From: Arbacia lixula
Lineage: Eukaryota; Echinodermata; Echinoidea; Arbacioida; Arbaciidae
NCBI GenBank assembly: GCA_963669155.1
Contig: OZ022588.1
Span: 3,003,728 to 3,067,727 of the forward strand
Direction: 5' to 3'
Length of the DNA: 64,000 nt
Shown piece after piece: positions 38,101-46,952 of the stretch. Numbering within the stretch: the first letter of the stretch is position 1; each line of letters starts with the position of its first letter. Under the pieces are notes generated by a model, which worked only from the letters and a program-made list of their open reading frames with translations, was not told the origin of the DNA and ran no database searches. The position numbers and the translations under genes were made by a program.

Positions 38101-40021
38101 TACATTTTACACAAACAGAGTTATACATTCAACAAAACTGGGAATCCCCTGCCCCCCCCCCCCCATTTTACACAAATAGAGTTATATATTCAACCAAACT
38201 GGGAATCCCCTGCCCTCCCCCCCCCCCCTTGCTAGCATACATTCATATATCTATTTTACCGACGTTGATCATTCGAACGGTATGCAATTTTCTTACGCAC
38301 GAAATGTATCGTACGTTTACCAATGATATCGTTGTAGGTTTGAAATCACGCATTGTGACAAAAGGTGTGAAATAAAAATTTTGCACAATTTTGTCTGTAT
38401 ATCTATCAGCTTCAACACGAAGAAGCAAAATAATTCCGTATGTTCCTGAGCTCTCAAGCACCATTTATTGCATGGCATGTACTCTACCTTTTCCTTTTTG
38501 ATTAGCATCACAAGGAATGAAGGCTTCAAGTTTGTATGCGATGTTGATTCGGCTTGGAACCCTCCACAACCCCCCCCCCCCCCCCCCCCCATCCTTGCAA
38601 AATGTGCTGTAATTAAGTCTTCCAAAAAAAAGTATCTTTCTTCTCCTTCAACTTTCCGCATGGTATTATCACAGAAGTGTCCGGTGGGGTTGCCGGCTAT
38701 TCCTATACGCGCAATGCTATTTTCCTCCAGAAACTGATCGGTATAGTACCATTCATATACTCTTAGATCTATATTTAATAAGCTCCCTATTATAGTCCAA
38801 CACAGTAACTCCCTCATAGTATTTAAGAATAGCTGTCTCCGGTTCAATTCTATTCTGCAATGTCCAATTTTTATTTTGTCAATTGTATCCCTGCTACACT
38901 ACTTGTCCTAATCGTTTCCGGGGAGGTTGATTTCAATAGCCTCTCACTCCCTAGTCTATCTCACTCTCCTCTTCTTCTCCTCCCTTTCTATCCTTTTTTT
39001 TTAACACATTGTTTATTTGTGTAAAGCCAGTTACTTAATGTTGTTGTTGTTCCTTTTTGTTAGTGTTGTATCTAGGTATATTTTATTTTGTTGATATATA
39101 TGTTGATTAAGTTTGTTTAATTACGCAGTTTATTTATTATACCACCTGTCATTGTTTTGTATGTATATACAGAGAGCACCTGTAAAACATTTTTTTTCAA
39201 CTGAAGTTGCTACTCTGTTTTTTTTTTAAAGAAGACTTGAATAAATGAATAAATAACAAATAATACAGTTAAAACACACTGCGATGCTACGAGTCCTCCA
39301 ATGCTTACAATTCAGCAACACTAAAGTACTTTATGGTTGATACCGAAACGCACCAAACACTACACAGAAATACTGATCAATCCGCCTAAATATCCAGCTA
39401 TACGTACTGTCCTACTTTGACAAACATGGCAAAAGGAAGGAAATGACTTATTTTGTAAGTTATCGATGTTTTAGATTGCTATGAGTAGGCCCCTATTCCC
39501 TACGTAAAGGTAAAAATCAAGGAAGCACATGTTCAACTTGTAATGAGATTTTCAATCCAACATTATTTGGTATTGCTTTCATGCCAATAAAAATGACATA
39601 TACATATATATATAAATATATATACGATAAAAACGATAACGAAATCTTACGGGGAAAGGTCATTTTCAATGCAGCCACTGTTATATGCAGTAACTTGCCG
39701 GAATACCTCAGAAACTAAGAAACATACGAAAAGTTCAGTAATATGAAAACATCTGATTTGTTCTTTCTAAATATCACAAGTATGAACCTAGTGAACTATT
39801 GATATTCCTTATATATTCTGTTCTTTTAAGCGCATGGAGACGTGTGATTATGCCTATGTGTCATGCGCTATACAAATATGTTATAGACTGTGACAATATG
39901 GAAATAAAGACTTACTTGTTGTAGGCTCACTTGTAGTTTGACCCAATGAAAATCGCGGGAGGACCCCAACGAGAAGTAGGGATACAGCATACCTCCATAG
40001 TAGGAGTTTCAGGAACTTCAT
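5409..40021 (-). CDS. Adhesion GPCR (LDLa-Ig-Ig-SEA-HRM-GAIN/GPS-7TM), 22 coding exons
   Basis: Membrane receptor of the adhesion GPCR class; ligand unknown. Joining the 22 exons listed separately gives an uninterrupted 1507-residue frame in which every splice phase agrees. Domains by residue: signal peptide 1-27; LDLa 38-73 (six Cys); unknown beta-rich plus Cys-helical unit about 77-280; Ig1 281-370 (C304, W316, C352); second unknown unit 371-582 with RRKR at 455-458; Ig2 583-672 (C605, W615, C649); SEA 673-790 with G739-S740; hormone-receptor-like domain 793-856; GAIN 857-1171; GPS with L1164/T1165; 7TM about 1184-1425; tail to 1507. TM6 has the class-typical WVFGFL stretch, and C1246/C1320 can form the TM3-ECL2 disulfide. 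SEA, Ig and GPS together recall ADGRF5, but orthology is unproven. Further small exons inside the 8.8-kb first intron cannot be excluded. Confidence 0.88.
6487..6556 (-). CDS. Receptor exon 21: TM4
   Basis: A 70-nt exon (1296-1318), GTPLIVCIITVAVDRSLYL, finishing TM4 and starting ECL2. Acceptor GCTTACAG, donor TA/GTGAGT. It sits directly against a 350-bp GA-rich array, so its acceptor has a simple-repeat background. Confidence 0.82.
6583..6945. repeat. GA-rich microsatellite array next to exon 21
   Basis: About 360 bp of (GA)n broken by GGG and AAAG, starting some 26 bp upstream of the TM4 exon acceptor. On the coding strand it is a very long CT pyrimidine tract. Confidence 0.9.
6946..8379. 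other. Receptor intron 20: no recognised feature
   Basis: AT-rich to 7700, then a purine-rich stretch 7735-8340 (GGAGGAAG-type). Frames here are low complexity. No exon found. Confidence 0.5.
8380..8642 (-). CDS. Receptor exon 20: TM2, TM3 and ICL2
   Basis: Residues 1208-1295. RILLNLCFALLGLYLVFVI is TM2; C1246 opens TM3 with HYFLLASMAWMLVESINMY, the conserved adhesion-GPCR TM3 (W and E of the WMLVE stretch). Donor G/GTAGGT. Confidence 0.88.
8820..9880. repeat. 28-bp CA-rich minisatellite, ~37 units
   Basis: Units of the type CCCTATGCCCCACCCATCCA + CACTCCCA alternate with a variant carrying AACACCACT. Because 28 is not a multiple of three and units lack stops, all three plus-strand frames stay open for about 1 kb; these are not genes. 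It lies in the intron between the TM1 and TM2 exons. Confidence 0.93.
9906..10015 (-). CDS. Receptor exon 19: transmembrane helix 1
   Basis: Residues 1172-1207; LDVLSIIGCAISIFCLIITI is TM1. Acceptor after TTTTCTCTTCAAG, donor AA/GTAAGT. The 28-bp minisatellite begins within 50 bp of the donor. Confidence 0.88.
10016..10721. other. Receptor intron 18
   Basis: AT-rich, with a TCATCATC-type simple stretch (10555-10670). No further exon seen. Confidence 0.5.
10722..10886 (-). CDS. Receptor exon 18: GPS autoproteolysis site
   Basis: Residues 1117-1171 contain the full GPS signature: CVFW, WSTEGC, CLCNHLTSFAVLL. Autocleavage is expected between L1164 and T1165 of HLT, leaving TSFAVLL as the tethered agonist. 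Acceptor TTGCTAG, donor GTAAGA. Confidence 0.93.
11578..12586. mobile_element. CpG-rich DNA element with short terminal inverted repeats
   Basis: CAATACGGTGCGCCA near 11578 is matched in reverse at about 12572-12586. The interior is unusually rich in CpG and in GCGAATGTCG/ACGAATGT-like words, unlike the flanks, and lacks a transposase frame. Probably a non-autonomous element in the intron between exons 17 and 18. Confidence 0.5.
12990..13186 (-). CDS. Receptor exon 17: GAIN subdomain B
   Basis: Residues 1051-1116. LPVSFFVFQNSKVF, RLVVGSRVIAATIEG and LPPGDEVQTLFLEL match the strands just before the GPS. Acceptor TTCGCAG, donor AAT/GTGAGT, phase 0 out. Confidence 0.85.
13601..13652 (+). repeat. 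Inverted partial copy of exon 16
   Basis: About 52 bp on the plus strand match, with few changes, the reverse of exon 16 at about 13945-13998 (coding QITLFQTQGEGNNLTL). Donor of exon 16 lies between the two arms. Confidence 0.8.
13719..14109 (-). CDS. Receptor exon 16: GAIN domain
   Basis: Residues 921-1050. NRILDSLEVQITLF, NLTLVGQNLGVVAVQLP and TEIEASIKLPLGVFESL follow the GAIN layout of helix, strands and the P-xx-F segment. Acceptor GTGTAG, donor G/GTGATT. Part of this exon is copied in reverse in the next intron (13601-13652). Confidence 0.83.
14507..14653 (-). CDS. Receptor exon 15: GAIN subdomain A
   Basis: Forty-nine codons (872-920). AEGLMSVAVALQKIVDV is a typical amphipathic GAIN helix. 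Acceptor GTTGCAG; the donor GAG/GTTTTC is poor but is the only one keeping phase 0 with exon 16. Confidence 0.72.
14795..15040. repeat. CACACCAGCGATAAC repeat
   Basis: A GTGTTAGTGTAACTCCCACA + CCAGCGATAACGCCCGA stretch at 14828-14872 recurs at about 16876-16918, and 14895-15032 has reversed relatives (GGTGTTGGGACTGGTGT). Looks like a small palindromic MITE. Confidence 0.45.
15387..15511. repeat. Poly-C tract and (TG)n
   Basis: About 20 C at 15387-15406 and a TG run at 15481-15511 in the intron between exons 14 and 15. Confidence 0.9.
16013..16140 (-). CDS. Receptor exon 14: hormone-receptor-like domain, second part, and GAIN start
   Basis: Residues 829-871. ATREC (C838) ... AVWTDPVFTDC (C856) completes the HRM pattern; FVEEDPNRVLHAIAL leads into GAIN. 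Acceptor TGACCAG after a strong pyrimidine tract; donor GTAAGA. Confidence 0.76.
16727..16779. repeat. (CT)n microsatellite
   Basis: Twenty-six uninterrupted CT units in the intron after exon 13. Confidence 0.95.
16809..16871 (-). repeat. Degenerate copy of the exon 13 donor edge
   Basis: TATTGGAGTATCTCTGGCAG and flanking bases repeat the last part of exon 13 (16941-16971) and its intron side (GTCAGCCACTTA). The donor GTAAG is lost through a T-run expansion. Confidence 0.75.
16941..17054 (-). CDS. Receptor exon 13: hormone-receptor-like domain, first part
   Basis: Residues 791-828 with C793 and C822; FGTVTFPSALVGQTV is the opening of the small Cys-rich HRM domain that precedes GAIN in many adhesion GPCRs. 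Donor A/GTAAGT. A degenerate copy of its 3' edge lies at 16809-16871. Confidence 0.75.
17278..18440. repeat. ~60-bp minisatellite split by a foldback element
   Basis: Units built on GATCTAGATCAAAGCAAGAC and AATGCACAAGCTAGATA occur at 17278-17410 and 18200-18440, spaced 57-68 bp. The foldback element at 17411-18199 sits inside the array. Confidence 0.8.
17411..18199. mobile_element. Foldback element with C-tract arms, copy 1
   Basis: Ends AAACACAAC...GTTGTGTTT; arms of about 200 bp carry a C-run, CAAAATA, TTTATCGAAGA, TCATGCATGA and GTCACAAGGGTAAT in mirror order. The centre is unique sequence without a transposase. Inserted into a minisatellite in the intron between exons 12 and 13. Confidence 0.85.
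18664..18832. mobile_element. Short palindromic MITE beside exon 12
   Basis: GTTGCATAAAACTTACCATT at one end is mirrored by AATGGAAAGTTTTATGCAAC at the other; the middle has repeated TTACCAT/ATGGTAA words. About 170 bp, 60 bp from the SEA exon donor. Confidence 0.75.
18892..19147 (-). CDS. Receptor exon 12: SEA domain with autoproteolysis motif
   Basis: Residues 706-790. NGSLVVDYIV at 738-747 places G739-S740 exactly where SEA domains self-cleave (consensus G/SxxV), about 66 residues into the domain as usual. Three NGS/NDS/NDT sequons. Donor T/GTGAGT. A short palindromic repeat lies about 60 bp beyond the donor. Confidence 0.82.
19503..19539. repeat. Poly-C and (CA)n
   Basis: C-run followed by about twelve CA units, in the intron between exons 11 and 12. 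Confidence 0.9.
19746..19843 (-). CDS. Receptor exon 11: SEA domain, first part
   Basis: Residues 673-705: SISIKFNISYIDMEDPNFVEF opens a SEA fold (first strand and helix). Acceptor CCCTCAG after a pyrimidine tract; donor GTAAGT; ends in phase 0. Confidence 0.8.
19893..20648. mobile_element. Foldback element with C-tract arms, copy 2
   Basis: Same arms as 17411-18199 (AAACACAAC, C-run, TTTATCGAAGAG, GTCATGCATGA, mirrored at the far end with the G-run near 20615). The central parts of the two copies match in opposite orientation. Lies in the intron between exons 10 and 11. Confidence 0.85.
20649..21794. other. Remainder of receptor intron 10
   Basis: AT-rich; a GCCATGTTGCAGAAAGTTGT stretch near 21180 with CTACCATGGCAACATG is a degenerate relative of the palindromic MITE class. 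No exon seen. Confidence 0.4.
21795..22064 (-). CDS. Receptor exon 10: Ig domain 2
   Basis: Residues 583-672 form a whole V-like Ig domain in one exon: C605, W615/W616, and DSGYYFC ending at C649. Acceptor TTACTAG, donor G/GTAGGG. Noticeably more GC-rich than the surrounding intron. Confidence 0.87.
22615..23250 (-). CDS. Receptor exon 9: second unknown unit with furin-type site
   Basis: The largest exon (636 nt, residues 371-582). It holds a beta-rich region, an RRKR tetrabasic site (455-458) fitting the furin rule RxKR, NNT and NAS sequons, and a Cys-helical module (CYDRLDEWRALEEEA...C...C). One exon here covers what exons 3-6 encode for the first copy. Acceptor GTCTAG, donor C/GTAAGT. Confidence 0.85.
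23251..24586. other. Receptor intron 8
   Basis: AT-rich, with a short TTTGCAC/TTTGCAG run at 24350-24385. No feature recognised. Confidence 0.45.
24587..24651 (-). CDS. Receptor exon 8: Ig domain 1, C-terminal part
   Basis: A 65-nt exon supplying TITCVASNIVG with the second Ig cysteine (C352) and the last strand (TVQVTAK). Acceptor TCCACAG, donor G/GTAATG; phases fit exons 7 and 9. Confidence 0.82.
24868..24922. repeat. (CT)n microsatellite
   Basis: CT run with a few TTTC interruptions near its end, followed by a CCCCCACCCCCGCCC stretch. Confidence 0.95.
25632..25836 (-). CDS. Receptor exon 7: Ig domain 1, N-terminal part
   Basis: Residues 281-348. GDTVTLYC (C304) followed by VSW (W316) is the I-set/C2 Ig core. 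The exon stops inside the domain at DMT; read through, the frame would hit TAA, so the donor AC/GTAATG is required. Confidence 0.86.
25897..26803. mobile_element. Nested inverted-repeat elements
   Basis: Outer arms 25897-26035 and 26665-26803 mirror each other (CGATTGAATTTCCT, GCAAAGCAAGCAAAGTC, AACGACTTTACGCACGACTG). Inside is a second element at about 26106-26470 with its own tips AAATACTATTTAGAAAATAG. A relative of the outer arm lies at 60225-60290. Confidence 0.75.
27040..27130. repeat. Interspersed ATAGCGCACTTTCC-type repeat
   Basis: TTATATAGCGCACTTTCC ... TCAAGGCGCTTCAAAG is a motif I associate with dispersed repeats of marine invertebrates. Only one copy is seen here, so this is a tentative call. 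Confidence 0.3.
27231..27394 (-). CDS. Receptor exon 6: Cys-rich helical module, copy 1
   Basis: Residues 226-280, with five Cys and a predicted helical segment (CLEAAWNYLSL). The pattern C-x21-C-x15-C is close to C-x18-C-x14-C in exon 9, so both look like copies of one unnamed module. Donor G/GTAAGT. Confidence 0.78.
27597..28084. mobile_element. MITE with TTTAAAGG ends and internal CRE palindromes, copy A
   Basis: Ends TTTAAAGGCATAG and CTATCCCTTTAA; arms GTTTCAATAAAAGC ... GCTTTTATTGAAACC. Two TGACGTCA octamers (27724-27731, 27944-27951). TTAA at both edges suggests a TTAA target site. Relatives at 34669, 53850 and 56596. Confidence 0.8.
28121..28177. repeat. (CT)n microsatellite
   Basis: CT run about 100 bp beyond the exon 5 donor. 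Confidence 0.95.
28282..28451 (-). CDS. Receptor exon 5: beta-rich ectodomain
   Basis: Residues 170-225. Contains NTTELIRVTVSY and two N-glycosylation sequons (NTT twice). Acceptor CTTTTAG, donor AG/GTACAA. Aligns by eye with the NNTPLIVNLLTL part of exon 9. Function unknown. Confidence 0.77.
28452..29538. other. Receptor intron 4 with (TG)n
   Basis: (TG)n at 29131-29176 and a small inverted repeat at 29445-29485 (CGCACGGAACATCG / GATGTTCCGTGCG). No exon seen. Confidence 0.7.
29539..29679 (-). CDS. Receptor exon 4: beta-rich ectodomain
   Basis: Forty-seven codons (residues 123-169), phase 0 at both ends, ISFSWAPNF to TFNLSRE. Alternating hydrophobic residues suggest beta strands. No family recognised; it resembles part of exon 9 (shared ISF/IDF...P.F...FRV pattern). 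Confidence 0.75.
29979..30042. repeat. Poly-T/poly-G tract
   Basis: T12 followed by about 16 G and then GGGGGTG-type runs: a strong G-quadruplex candidate on the plus strand. Confidence 0.9.
30147..30430. mobile_element. GGTTGCGTTCATG element, copy 1
   Basis: GGTTGCGTTCATGCGACCAT at the left is mirrored by ATGGTCGCATCAACGCAACC at the right. The interior shares long stretches, reversed, with 37152-37692 (for example GCGCACTGGATCGGCCCGAA). A CpG-rich MITE. Confidence 0.8.
30553..30689 (-). CDS. Receptor exon 3: start of first unknown ectodomain unit
   Basis: Residues 77-122, two Cys (AQCEV, EACVSF) then a beta-rich stretch ending SFVWIEK. The acceptor was chosen at ACAAAG after a long pyrimidine run, because only this start keeps phase with exon 2; an in-frame TGA lies just upstream. 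The donor is GTAAGT. Confidence 0.68.
30988..31110 (-). CDS. Receptor exon 2: LDL-receptor class A domain
   Basis: Residues 36-76. Six cysteines (38, 45, 51, 58, 64, 73) with spacing 6-5-6-5-8 and an acidic CDSYDDCGTGFEEKGC end match the Ca-binding LDLa repeat. Acceptor CATACAG; donor G/GTATTC is weak. Phase matches both neighbours. Confidence 0.82.
31111..34668. other. First intron of the receptor, distal part
   Basis: AT-rich; AAGGGTCAGGATCCAG occurs at 34349 and 34651, bracketing a 300-bp stretch. No exon that fits the phase (one base in, two out) was found. Confidence 0.4.
34669..35136. mobile_element. MITE with CRE palindrome, copy B
   Basis: Same family as 27597-28084: GAAAGAAACATAT, GTGCGAGGTATTCTCCC, GCACCTCGCACGTGACGTCA (TGACGTCA at 35000-35007), ending TTTCAGGGTGAACTATATCC. 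The left tip is missing. Confidence 0.75.
36198..36437. mobile_element. hAT-like MITE
   Basis: Starts CAGTGGCGGATCCGGG, ends CCTGGATCAGCCCCTG; the tips are imperfect inverted repeats of the CAGGGGCGGATCC type known from hAT MITEs. Flanks GATGACAT and ATGACGAT look like a decayed 8-bp target duplication. Interior has G-run, C-run and poly-T. Confidence 0.65.
37152..37694. mobile_element. GGTTGCGTTCATG element, copy 2
   Basis: GGTTGCGTTCATGTGACCAT ... GTCGCATGAACGCAACC. About twice the length of copy 1 and inverted relative to it; the right half is rich in GATTCTGCAGAAACGCG-like words. CCACTACGTAGTGG at its centre is a perfect palindrome. Confidence 0.8.
38103..38230. repeat. Two-unit tandem repeat ending in poly-C
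   Basis: ATTTTACACAAAYAGAGTTA ... GGGAATCCCCTGCCC is present twice, about 63 bp apart, each followed by a C-run. Confidence 0.85.
38235..39915. other. First intron, proximal part
   Basis: Poly-C at 38571-38590, T/A-rich DNA elsewhere. Nothing else recognised. Confidence 0.4.
39916..40021 (-). CDS. Receptor exon 1: start codon and signal peptide
   Basis: Starts at ATG (40021-40019) with MKFLKLLLWRY, then a hydrophobic core and a small-residue end (FSLG), followed by a Thr-rich QTTSEPTT. This is a classic secretory signal; cleavage is inferred after residue 27. Donor GTAAGT; leaves one base (A) to the next exon. No other Met fits a signal peptide here. Confidence 0.8.
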
Positions 40022-40600
40022 AGTTTTCTCCACGACACGCCCACAGCAATCACCTCAGATATCGATTTCAATCAACTTGGAATCAATGATTAAATTTTGA
40101 AATAAAATCCACTCCTTTCCTTTTCTCTCCTGAACGAAATCAAATTAAACAATATCCAATCGTTCTAAATTATGTAGCAATGAAGCACATCTCATGATTT
40201 GACAGTCGAATCGGGGATTAATCGTCGTGTCATCAGACGCATATCACCGAATCTCGTGCGCGTGTATCGCTGAAACTGCGAGCCAGCAAAGTGACAATTA
40301 TAGATGGACTGTCCTTCCCCTCGATCAAGGATGCGTTTGCAGAGATAGAGCAACTCGATACACCAACGTATTTGTGCGGGTCTATATGTATTGCTTTCGG
40401 CGCGTGTGATGTAGTACAATGGACTCCTTTCCGCGTTTTTACCGCAAACATCCGTCAGCACGTTGGCTATTCTAATCTGAGCACCACCGTGACGTCTGTT
40501 CAAATAATCATGTCTTGATTCATGTGAACGGACGGGATTCAATACGATGACGCAATCACATTACGTGACAGATCACATGACTAGTCACATGACAATATAT
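40022..40600 (-). promoter_or_regulatory. Probable 5' UTR and promoter region of the receptor
   Basis: Lies directly upstream of the receptor start codon and is more GC-balanced than its surroundings. A tight cluster at 40543-40590 reads on the minus strand as TCATGTGAC, TCATGTGATC, TCACGTAA and TGCGTCA: two E-box/M-box-like and two CRE/bZIP-like motifs within 50 bp. No TATA box is obvious. A minus-strand frame of 116 codons (40542-40192) looks like chance. Confidence 0.35.
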
Positions 40601-40775
40601 TCCGAACTTATCCAGCGAGCTGATCGAACTAAACACTTTTACAAATTGGCTTCCCTGTCTTCAATTGTTCATTGTGCTTCACCTAATCTCTTTTTCTCCA
40701 AACCATTTTCACCCCTTCCCCCAAAATGGTATACATTAATTTAATGAGAAGCAGTCCTGGGAAATGTTAATGGGG

Positions 40776-40800
40776 TGTGGGGGGGGGGGGGGGGGGGGAA
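40776..40800. repeat. Poly-G tract
   Basis: A G-run of over 20 bases, intergenic. Confidence 0.9.
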
Positions 40801-41105
40801 GGAGGCTGTTTTCACACCCCTTTCCTTTCTCACATTTTTTCAGGCCCCCAAAAATGTCCCTCCCGACTGGAGACTGGAGAATTATCTGATATTAGTACAC
40901 CTACCATCATGCCCTTTTGCAACCCACAGAAGCATCGATCTTTTATGATAAAGCATATGTACTTTTTGTAATACAATATGTTATTGTGAACAGAAGCCAC
41001 GTCACACTTATCACTAACGCCAATGTTTTTTAGGTGGTCTGTCGCCAACGACAGATCACCTCTTAATTTCGTTAGAATTTTCTTTATCTTCTTCTACTTG
41101 TTTAT

Positions 41106-41536
41106 TTTTATTCCTTCAGCCCCACTTTTTTGTGCCGCGCATAACTCATAATTGCCTACATCATTTTTATTGAAACTTCTATCACTTCTTGGTATTAATG
41201 TAATCTTTTAGGAATAAGCTTTTCAAGGTCATCACATGATCATGATGTCATCAACGAGCAATTTGTTGAAAAACTATTAATTCATCCTACTCCAGAATGG
41301 ATAATTGGATCAAAATGTAATTTGACATTAATGAATTAAACAAGTTGACAAATAATTTCATTACAAAAAAAAAACGCGCGCGTACACGTACGTTATTGCA
41401 TTTACTAGCGTGCAAAATTTAAAAATGCTCCAAATCAGCTACAATTTTGTTGCATTATGTTCTAGGCCATTTCAAGCATTTCAAAAATTTCCGCGCGTGC
41501 GCGCGCGTTCGCGCGTTTTTCCATGCATAACGCAAA
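41106..41536. repeat. 430-bp direct repeat, copy 1
   Basis: From TTTATTCCTTCAGCCCCAC to CATGCATAACGCAAACAAAG, nearly identical to 42869-43290. This copy continues smoothly into other sequence on its right, so it looks like the parent. Confidence 0.88.
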
Positions 41537-42845
41537 CAAAGCGTCAAAATTCCGTTTTTTTACTGGTTTCATGTTCCTGACACTCCATAGATCACATCCT
41601 GCAATTTTGAGCCATTTCCAAGCAAGAACAAGGTCGTGCGGGTGCGTCAAAGTTGAAAATCTGCGCGTGCGTCAATACGTTTTTGTGTGCAAATATAGTA
41701 AAAAACATGACTACCTTCAATCGGCCATAGCTCTTCAGAATGGCTGGTGACCCCTATTTTTTTTTCAATATCCCTAAAGAGTGGGAAATGTAGATGTGAT
41801 TTCATATCCAATCTAGCCCTTAAATTTAGTTTAACGTCATTGTATTGCCATAAAAATCGAAAAGATGATTTTGCATGTATGACGTCATGAACTTTTTTAC
41901 CCGCTTTTGTGTATCTCAGTAATCCATGGTCAATTTTCTCTCAAATTTCAGTATGTTGTAGCTGAGACCTCGCTCCATAGTAGGAGTTGCCTTCATTTTT
42001 CATTTTGATGACGTCTTTACGGTGTAAATTTCATTATACGCATGAATGTCAAAATCGCACTTCCGTGTTATGTCAATGGAAGGGGGATTTATGAAATGAC
42101 ATGACGAGCTTCTAGGGGCTGTATCTCACTAATATGTCAAGCTTTCACTCTGAAATTTCAGTATGTTGTAGCTGAGTCTACTAGCTTTCGGGATGGTTGC
42201 CTCCGTTTTTTAATCAGATGTCGGGATCATGCCGAAATTTCCATTGAAACTTGAAATTGTGGTATCAAAATCGAAACGAAATAAACACGTAAGCTTTCGT
42301 AGAATAACTCCATCTACAGTTTAAAGCAATATATAGTTATAATAAAAACACTGACAGAATCTATAATGAAAATTTCACAGTATCTTTGTTTCATAGACTT
42401 GTACAAAATGATTTGATTTTAACGTGAACAGTCAGTCGTGACGTCATCTAGGTGGCATTTTGTGTTTTTGCCATGAAAAGATGTTATCAACGATGGTGCA
42501 AATCATTTTCATGGTATTTTCTGGAGTGGGTAGGGTCATTACTTCATTCCTTTTGCAAAGTGGTTTTTGCCTCCTTCTCCTATTCTTTACTTTACTTTGT
42601 CCTTCTCTTTAATAGTCTCTTCACCATTTTTTTTTCTGACGAACTTTTTTTTTATAAGTGACTATTATTAACATGTTGTTAGCACATTAAACGTGACCAT
42701 TTCAGACAAATCTCTGACATGTTAGTATGTTGCAGGTGCGCTTTGACCTTTCTTCATCGTTGCCCCTGAATTTTAATGACTAGATAATATCACCGTACAT
42801 CTGTCAGAACTTAGCATGAATTTGCATTGACAGACCACCTCATAC
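41537..42845. other. Intergenic repeat-like DNA
   Basis: TTTCAGTATGTTGTAGCTGA occurs at about 41947 and 42160 in two diverged ~215-bp blocks with a TCCATAGTAGGAGTTGCC or equivalent after it. No gene. Confidence 0.4.
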
Positions 42846-42847
42846 TT

Positions 42848-43311
42848 GTACACAAGTATTTCTCGTTTTTATTCCTTCAGCCCCACTTTTTTGTGCCGCG
42901 CATAACTCATAATTGCCTACATCATTTTTATTGAAACTTCTATCACTTCTTGGTATTAATGTAATCTTTTAGGAATAAGCTTTTCAAGGTCATCACATGA
43001 TCATGATGTCATCAACGAGCAATTTGTTGAAAAACTATTAATTCATCCTACTCCAGAATGGATAATTGGATCAAAATGAAATTTGACATGAATGAATTAA
43101 ACAAGTTGACAAATAATTTCATTACAAAAAAAAAACGCGCGCGTACACGTACGTTATTGCATTTACAAGCGTGCAAAATTTAAAAATGCTCCAAATCAGC
43201 TACAATTTTGTTGCATATGTTCTAGGCCATTTCGAGCATTTCAAAAATTTCCGCGCGTTCGCGCATTTTTCCATGCATAACGCAAACAAAGTACACAAGT
43301 ATTTCTCGTTT
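42848..43311. mobile_element. Inserted second copy of the 430-bp repeat, with 21-bp target duplication
   Basis: The insert (42869-43290) is bracketed by GTACACAAGTATTTCTCGTT plus T at 42848-42868 and again at 43291-43311. A clean 21-bp duplication shows it arrived by insertion; its length suits target-primed retroposition. Confidence 0.85.
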
Positions 43312-43351
43312 GTTATTAGAATCAAAGCGCGCCCCAAGCGGCACGTTCTCG

Positions 43352-43356
<5 letters not shown>

Positions 43357-43432
<76 letters not shown>
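43357..43432. repeat. (CT)n microsatellite
   Basis: About 37 CT units, then a CT-rich low-complexity region to 43620. Confidence 0.95.
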
Positions 43433-43433
<1 letters not shown>

Positions 43434-43734
43434 CCCTTTGTCTCTCTCTCTTCATCAATTCCTTACTTCTCCCCCTCTTTGTGCATTTGTTCATATTAAA
43501 TGTCCAATTTACCCCTCTCTCCGCAACCTCTCCACCCAACCTCTGTCTTTGTATATTTGTGCGTCTTTGCGTCAATCTCCCCCACCTCTCATTATCTCTC
43601 CTTCTCTTTGGCTATCTCCTTCCGTGTTTGAAGGGGAAGAGATTAACATACGGTAGTGTATGAGGAAGCTGCAACGTACATCTCTCAGTAAGATTTAAAC
43701 AATGCTATGAATGAGCTACCATTCAGGGGAAGAC

Positions 43735-44289
43735 CATAGGAAAGGTGGACAACTACATATACTTGGGCAAAAAGATCTTCATTGAAAATGAAACAGCAGG
43801 GGAAGTGAATAGAAGGATCCAGTTGGCTTGGGCAAAATATGGCAAGCTCAATTTTATCTTTCGTGATAAGAAGCTCCCTCTTTATATCAAGAAACAAACT
43901 TTTAACCAGTGCATCATACCTGTGCTCTCTCATGGAATAGAAACATGGACCACAACTAAGAGGCTGGAAAGAGTAACCGAAAAGGCTATGGAAAGAATCG
44001 TGATACAAAGAGGGACAAAGTCAGAAGAAGGAAAAACAAATTACGGGATATAGTACAGGAAATGAAATCGAAGAAGTGGAAGTGGGCTGGTTACCGGGCC
44101 AGGAGGAAAGACGATCGATGGATACATAAATCAACTGTATGGACCCCAAGCGCTAAACACCAGAGGAAGGGGCACGCAAAGTAGGAGGTGGATGGATGAT
44201 ATAAGAGGATATGGTAGTATGACATGGAAACAAATAGCACAAGATAGATCAAAATGGAAATATGATGAGGCCTTCCTTCAGCAGTAGAG
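43735..44289 (+). pseudogene. 3' end of an RTE-type non-LTR retrotransposon (RT C-terminus), broken
   Basis: The frame at 43745-44053 shows the region after the reverse-transcriptase core: YLGKKIFIENETAGEVNRRI, then LPLYIKKQTFNQCIIPVLSH and GIETWTTTKRLERV. After frame changes come [20 protein letters not shown] and [14 protein letters not shown], the usual C-terminal end of RTE/BovB-like proteins. It is 5'-truncated, has frameshifts and is surely dead. A GATA array follows directly, as expected for RTE tails. Confidence 0.78.
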
Positions 44290-44295
44290 AGAAGT

Positions 44296-46952
<2,657 letters not shown>

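Noticed and set aside
40192..40542. 116-codon minus-strand frame upstream of the receptor
   Set aside because: No family resemblance, no splice link to exon 1 and no signal peptide; more likely chance in a promoter or 5' UTR.
41106..43290. LTR retrotransposon flanked by 430-bp repeats
   Set aside because: The 21-bp duplication flanks only the second copy, the interior lacks gag/pol, and no TG...CA ends or primer-binding site are visible.
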